Positions 60,311 to 64,000 of a stretch of DNA of 64,000 bases are shown here, piece after piece (position 1 is the first letter of the stretch; each line of letters starts with the position of its first letter). Source of the stretch: DASQYE01 sp036389315 (GTDB lineage Bacteria; Acidobacteriota; Blastocatellia; Pyrinomonadales; Pyrinomonadaceae); the NCBI GenBank assembly GCA_036389315.1, contig DASVQF010000003.1, positions 48,608 through 112,607 on the forward strand. The letters run 5' to 3'. The notes beneath the pieces were generated by a model. The model did not search any database, was not told where the DNA came from, and was given only the letters and a program-made list of their open reading frames with translations. Made by a program: the position numbers and the translations under genes.

Positions 60311-60407
60311 AGCAGGCCGATGTTAACGGCGGGGCCTCGGGGGGCGTCTTTGAGGTAGTCCCATCTGCTTTTGGTCAAGGATGACAGTCGAAGAGGAGGT
60401 CTAGCAG
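60311..60407. other. Spacer between the array and the VWA gene
   Basis: 97 bases with the ribosome-binding site AGGAGG (60394-60399), eight bases before the ATG. A GGGGCCTCGGGGGGC run is present; no clear promoter is visible, so transcription may start within the 21-nt array. Confidence 0.4.
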
Positions 60408-61568
60408 ATGCTTAAGAGCCGAAGCGTTGCCGTGTTGGTGTTGCTGTTATGGCTGGGGATGGCTGTGGGCGGGCAGGAGCGTGAGAGGCTGGCGGGTGGT
60501 CGGGCGGCCTCTGAGGCGTCTGCGGCGGAGCAGGGAGGGGAGGAGGTTGGGGACGATGACGTGGTGCGGATTGATACTAATCTGGTGACGGTTCCGGTCA
60601 GTATCAAGGATCGCGACGGGCGGTTTGTGCCTCATCTCAAGAGGGAGGATTTCAGGGTCTACGAGGAGGGCTTGGAGCAGGAGGTGGCCTACTTCGCGGC
60701 GGTTGAAAAGCCTTTCAGCGTCGTCCTCATGATAGATGTGAGCGTCTCGACGTGGTCTAAGCTCGGGCAGATCAAGGAGGCTGCCAAAGCCTTCGTCGAA
60801 CAACTGCGGCCGGAAGACTCCGTGATGGTCGTCTCCTTCGCCAAGGGCTTGAAGGTCAAGTGCGAGCCGACGAGCGACAGGCAGGTCATACGCGAAGCCA
60901 TAGAAGAGGTAGACAAGGGGTCGAGCACGCGCCTGTATGATGCTATGGAGAGGCTGATGGATAAGTACCTGGGCCGCATACAGGGACGCAAGGCCGTGGT
61001 GCTCTTCACGGACGGCGTGGATTCAGCCAGCGACGATGCCACCTACGAGAGCACCGTGCGCGAGGCTGAGGAGTTGGACGCGATCATTTACCCTATTCGC
61101 TACGACACCTACGACCCGAAGAAGGATAAGAGCGGCAGTTCCGGCTCGCGCATCTCTTCGATACTGCGGACGGTCGGAATACCTGTGCCGAACATAAGCG
61201 GTGGCGGTGGAGGCGGCTCAGGCTATAGCAAGGCCGAGTACGTGCGCGGCGAGCGTTACCTGCACGAGCTGGCTGAGCTGACGGGCGGGCACGTCTACGA
61301 AGCCAACAAAGACCTGAGCTACTTGCAGCAGGCTTTCACGCAGATTGCGGAAGAGCTGCGCCGCCAGTACAGCCTCGGCTATTACCCCAAGCAGCCCGGC
61401 CAACCCGGCGAACGTCGCCGCATACGCGTCCAGGCACGCCCGCCAGACCTCTCGGTTCGCACCCGCGACAGCTATATCTACAAACCGGCCCTCCGCAAAG
61501 CCGCCATTCCAGAACAGACGCAGACGCCCCCGCCCGTCCTCAAAAACAGTCAGAGCACGTCGCCATAG
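60408..61568 (+). CDS. Exported VWA-domain protein (VWFA-related acidobacterial type)
   Basis: 386 residues with a signal peptide (1-21, VLVLLLWLGMAVGG). An N-terminal beta segment (VRIDTNLVTVPVSIKDRDGRFVPHLKREDFRVYEEGLEQEV), typical of the acidobacterial VWFA-related family, is followed by a von Willebrand A domain (about 100-330) whose MIDAS is DVSVS (VVLMIDVSVSTWSKL), with Thr and Asp in VLFTDGVDSASDD. The C-terminal QYSLGYYP motif is also diagnostic. Probably a periplasmic or surface metal-dependent binding protein. A Gly-rich loop (SGGGGGGSGYSK) is inserted. Good AGGAGG ribosome-binding site. Confidence 0.92.
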   Translation: MLKSRSVAVLVLLLWLGMAVGGQERERLAGGRAASEASAAEQGGEEVGDDDVVRIDTNLVTVPVSIKDRDGRFVPHLKREDFRVYEEGLEQEVAYFAAVEKPFSVVLMIDVSVSTWSKLGQIKEAAKAFVEQLRPEDSVMVVSFAKGLKVKCEPTSDRQVIREAIEEVDKGSSTRLYDAMERLMDKYLGRIQGRKAVVLFTDGVDSASDDATYESTVREAEELDAIIYPIRYDTYDPKKDKSGSSGSRISSILRTVGIPVPNISGGGGGGSGYSKAEYVRGERYLHELAELTGGHVYEANKDLSYLQQAFTQIAEELRRQYSLGYYPKQPGQPGERRRIRVQARPPDLSVRTRDSYIYKPALRKAAIPEQTQTPPPVLKNSQSTSP

Positions 61569-61587
61569 CCTTTGAGGGCGGGAGCTT

Positions 61588-62259
61588 TTAAGGAAGCGGA
61601 CGGATGTCTACGGGCAGGCGCGGGTTGACCTCGTAGTGATCTTTGTACTGGCCGCCGAAGCCTGTGACTTCGAGGCGCGCGCCTGTCTCCAAGCCGCGCT
61701 GAGAGATGCCGGTCGAAGTGCTGACGTAAACCTGCACCTCGCCAGTCCCGTCATTTATAAAGAGGCGAAAGCCGTAGGGCGGGTCGGCAATGACGGCCCG
61801 CGAAACCGTTCCTCTCACCTTCAGGAGCAGCCCTTCCGTCCTCTCGTCCACTTTGCCCGTCTCGACAGGCGCGGGGCGCACGACCCGCCCGCGCCCGAGT
61901 GTCTTGACAGAGCTTGCGCCGCTCGGCTCGATGGTCAACAGGCCGTTACTGTCAACGAGCCTGCCCGTCACTCGCACGCGTCCTCCGAGGCGCAGGCCGG
62001 TGCGAGTGCTCGCGCGCACGTAGATGCCGCCGCTGCTGTCCTGAATAGCGAAGCCCTCGTCCGAGAGGCTCGATTTAAAAGCGCCGGGCGGAACCGTGAC
62101 GACCCCTTCGACCGTCACTACAGTCCCGAGGGGAAGCGAGCGCGCCTCGGCTATCGAGACTGGTTTAGACTCTCTCGAAGCATGAGCGACTTCGGAAGAG
62201 GCGCTCAAGATCAGCACGCACAAGCTCGTCGCCAGGAGGCAGAGCAGCCTTTTAGCCAT
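61588..62259 (-). CDS. Secreted protein with two OB-fold-like domains
   Basis: 223 residues; signal peptide (about 1-27). Two beta-barrel-like segments: about 40-115 (LPLGTVVTVEGVVTVPPGAF; GFAIQDSSGGIYVRA; GGRVRVTGRLVDSNG) and about 130-220 (EGLLLKVRGTVSRAV; FRLFINDGTGEVQVYV; GARLEVTGFGGQYKDHYEVNPR). They resemble the OB-fold domains that accompany extracellular nucleases, although no nuclease domain is present. It could also start at the GTG three bases upstream. It converges with the VWA gene. Function unknown. Confidence 0.75.
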   Translation of the reverse strand: MAKRLLCLLATSLCVLILSASSEVAHASRESKPVSIAEARSLPLGTVVTVEGVVTVPPGAFKSSLSDEGFAIQDSSGGIYVRASTRTGLRLGGRVRVTGRLVDSNGLLTIEPSGASSVKTLGRGRVVRPAPVETGKVDERTEGLLLKVRGTVSRAVIADPPYGFRLFINDGTGEVQVYVSTSTGISQRGLETGARLEVTGFGGQYKDHYEVNPRLPVDIRPLP

Positions 62260-62285
62260 CACACTCCCCGCCCATCAAGTCTGAC

Positions 62286-64000
62286 TCAGGGCCCAAAGCG
62301 CTGCCTGTACTCGGCCGAGTTCAGAAAGCCGTTGACCAGCAAGCGGTATTCGTTCGTCTGGTTCAAGGTCTGAATCCAATTCAAGTAGAGAATATCTGGC
62401 TCGCGCCTCAGGTAGCCGAAATATTCTACAACGACGAAGGCTTCGTTGTAGAACCTGGCCGTCACCTCCGGGCTTTCGACTATCGCCCTCGAGACCTGAG
62501 CGCGAGTCTTGCGGCCCTCGGCCAGGTCTTCGGCCAGAGCTTGCGCATTCGGCAGCGTGACGCCCGCCGTGCGACTGAGCGCCTGCACGTAGGCGGTCGC
62601 GTCCGTGATGGAGTCATACCTGTCCCTGAACTCCTGCCGCGACACGAACTCTTCCATAAAGGCGACCCTGCCCGCTTCGACCTGCTCCTCCGTGAGGAAG
62701 CCCGTCGTGCGGCTCAAGTCCATCATGAACTCAAGGTAGCGCGGCAGGCGGCCGAAGGCCACGGCGTAGAAACGGTAGAGGAAGTAGCCGCGCACCTGAA
62801 ACTCCTGCGAGCGGTAGAAGGCCGCAGAGACCTCTATCCGGTCGCAGAAGTTGCCGTTCGCGTCGCGCCCCGACGCAGGACAGTTATTGAGCGTGTTCTG
62901 CCAGCCCTGAAGGCCGCCGGGCTCCGGCTGGCGGTTCAGGAAGTCGTGGTACTGCTGGCAGACGAAGATCGGAGTCTCGTCCAGGGCATTGCCGGTGGAC
63001 TCCGGCGCGTCGTCCGTGATCTGGACGCTGGCAGTCGAGGGCGAGCCCAGAGAGGTTCCTGCGGAAGGATTGCTCAGGCTGACTGTGAACGTTTCGTTGC
63101 CTTCGCTCTTGGAGTCTTCGTTGATGAGCAGCGTGACGGTCTTCTGCGTCTCGCCGGGAGCAAAGGTCAAGCGCCCGAGCGCAAGGTTGTAATCCATGCG
63201 CTGCGAGGCCGTCCCGTCAGTAGTCTGATAGTTAACAGCGCTCGTGATGGAAGTGTCGCCCGTGCGCGTCACCTGGACTGTCAAGGCCGTACAATCCTCC
63301 TGCACGCTGTAGCTCGATTGGGCGAACTGCACTGCGGCAGGCGTCGGCGTCGGGCTTGGTGAAGGCGAAGGGGAAGGTGACGGCGAAGGTGAAGGCGAGG
63401 GTGTGACGATTGGCGCGGCGTCGTAACGAGCGAGGGCGAAGTCTATGCTGCTGCCCGTGCCTGTGAAGCCGCCGGCGACTATCTTTCCGTCGCTTTGAAT
63501 GGCGACGGCGTTGGCCTCGTTGTCGAGGCCGAAGAAGTCTGTCGTGACTTTGCCGCCCGTGCCGAACCCGCTTGTGTCCAGCGTCCCGTCTGCGTTGTAG
63601 CGGGCGAGAGCGAAGAAGGCTGTCTGGCTGGCAGGGGCCGCCGGGGCGAAGAGACCCGCAGCCACTATCCGGCCGTCAGCTTGCAGCGCCAGGTCTGCGG
63701 CCGAGTCTGAGCCGCCGAAGTCTGTCGTGACCTTGCCGCCCGTGCCGAACCCGCTTGTGTCCAGCGTCCCGTCTGTGTTGTAGCGGGCGAGAGCGAAATC
63801 GCTGCCGCTGCCGGGCAGAGTGGCTGAGCCAGCCGCGACCAGCTTTCCGTCCGCCTGACGGACGAGACCATTGATAACGTCCGTGTTGCCGTTAAAATCG
63901 GTCGTGACTTTGCCGCCCGCGCCGAAGCCAGTAGTGTCCAGCGTGCCGTCCGTATTGTAGCGCGCGAGAGCGAAGTCCGCTCCGGCAGAACCGGCCGCGA
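62286..64000 (-). CDS. Large surface protein: delta-60 repeats, Calx-beta domain, DUF4214 (5' end outside window)
   Basis: At least 571 codons, open to the window edge, so the N-terminus is missing. In order: three or more delta-60 repeats (FALARYNTDGTLDTSGFGTGGKVTTDF, roughly every 60-65 residues), a Pro-Ser linker of about 20 residues, a Calx-beta domain (VQFAQSSYSVQEDCTALTVQVTRTGD... ASVQITDD), and a C-terminal DUF4214-type helical region (FVCQQYHDFLNRQPEPGGLQGWQ; FYRSQEFQVRGYFLYRFY; NSAEYRQRFGP). Such proteins are secreted and may bind calcium or polysaccharide. The repeats are nearly identical at DNA level, which may hamper assembly. Confidence 0.9.
   Translation of the reverse strand, partial: AAGSAGADFALARYNTDGTLDTTGFGAGGKVTTDFNGNTDVINGLVRQADGKLVAAGSATLPGSGSDFALARYNTDGTLDTSGFGTGGKVTTDFGGSDSAADLALQADGRIVAAGLFAPAAPASQTAFFALARYNADGTLDTSGFGTGGKVTTDFFGLDNEANAVAIQSDGKIVAGGFTGTGSSIDFALARYDAAPIVTPSPSPSPSPSPSPSPSPTPTPAAVQFAQSSYSVQEDCTALTVQVTRTGDTSITSAVNYQTTDGTASQRMDYNLALGRLTFAPGETQKTVTLLINEDSKSEGNETFTVSLSNPSAGTSLGSPSTASVQITDDAPESTGNALDETPIFVCQQYHDFLNRQPEPGGLQGWQNTLNNCPASGRDANGNFCDRIEVSAAFYRSQEFQVRGYFLYRFYAVAFGRLPRYLEFMMDLSRTTGFLTEEQVEAGRVAFMEEFVSRQEFRDRYDSITDATAYVQALSRTAGVTLPNAQALAEDLAEGRKTRAQVSRAIVESPEVTARFYNEAFVVVEYFGYLRREPDILYLNWIQTLNQTNEYRLLVNGFLNSAEYRQRFGP

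Noticed and set aside
59983..60378. Open frames on both strands encoding GIAIPKP-like or RNRNPE-like heptapeptides
   Set aside because: Stop-free reading in several frames is expected for a 21-nt palindromic array; there is no start context or signal, and the same sequence is open in opposite strands.

Overview
The window looks like a chromosomal segment from a GC-rich (roughly 60-65% by eye) Gram-negative soil-type bacterium, most likely an acidobacterium of the Blastocatellia/Pyrinomonas kind. This rests on gene content: a VWFA-related protein of the acidobacterial type, a TonB-family protein, tandem DUF3108, delta-60/Calx-beta/DUF4214 surface proteins, a DUF4388 (PATAN) protein and many signal peptides. 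The lineage is inference; there is no rRNA gene to confirm it. I found no tRNA, rRNA, CRISPR array, insertion sequence, phage gene or origin.

Layout. 1-601: end of ispD, then ispF (isoprenoid precursor synthesis). 622-10655: a nucleoside uptake and salvage operon with pyrimidine-nucleoside phosphorylase, a four-gene BMP-type nucleoside ABC transporter, purine-nucleoside phosphorylase, uridine kinase, cytidine deaminase, a PsiE-like membrane protein and an exported amidohydrolase of the adenosine/MTA/SAH deaminase type. 10743-11963: TonB-family protein. 12091-18038: an Rrf2 regulator followed by sufB-sufC-sufD-sufS-sufU, a complete SUF iron-sulfur assembly operon with a clear promoter and terminator. 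18193-24775: enolase-superfamily racemase/OSBS plus M20 deacylase, exodeoxyribonuclease III, SDR, a cyclase-like protein, a histidine phosphatase and NAD(P)HX dehydratase. 25089-30737: a small coiled-coil protein and a 1555-residue exported HEAT/transglutaminase protein whose end appears frameshifted into a TPR segment. 30763-35689 (minus): four poorly characterised genes, one with DUF4388.

35879-45366 (minus): an apparently complete reductive pyrimidine catabolism operon. It holds PreA-like dihydropyrimidine dehydrogenase subunit, beta-ureidopropionase, NCS1 permease, dihydropyrimidinase, a class III (beta-alanine type) aminotransferase and an aldehyde dehydrogenase, with two zinc-ribbon membrane proteins of unknown role inserted; one carries an HExxH motif. 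Together with the salvage operon, this portion of the genome imports nucleosides, strips them to bases and can burn uracil/thymine. 45522-47081: acyl-CoA ligase. 47596-50159: two secreted proteins with long structured leaders and the same C-terminal Cys motif. 50299-53361: cupin, UDP-glucuronate decarboxylase, FHA-GAF-adenylate cyclase. 53369-56097 (minus): feoA-feoB-FeoB-associated protein behind a palindromic promoter. 56214-59912 (minus): tandem DUF3108 protein, pyrF, pyrD. 60408-64000: VWA protein, an OB-fold-like secreted protein and a large surface protein running off the window.

The most unusual signal is non-coding. Seven intergenic inverted repeats are each built from short heptamer words repeated on one arm and complemented on the other. 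They fill the gap between a stop codon and the next start codon, and several end in TTATG with no ribosome-binding site. Two further intergenic arrays (41661-41933 and 60038-60310) consist of about thirteen 21-nt units, each a 14-15-nt palindrome plus a 6-7-nt spacer. Their sequences differ, but period, architecture and total length (about 273 nt) agree. The common 7/21-nt periodicity suggests one underlying repeat-generating process. I cannot say whether the elements are regulatory, structural or selfish.
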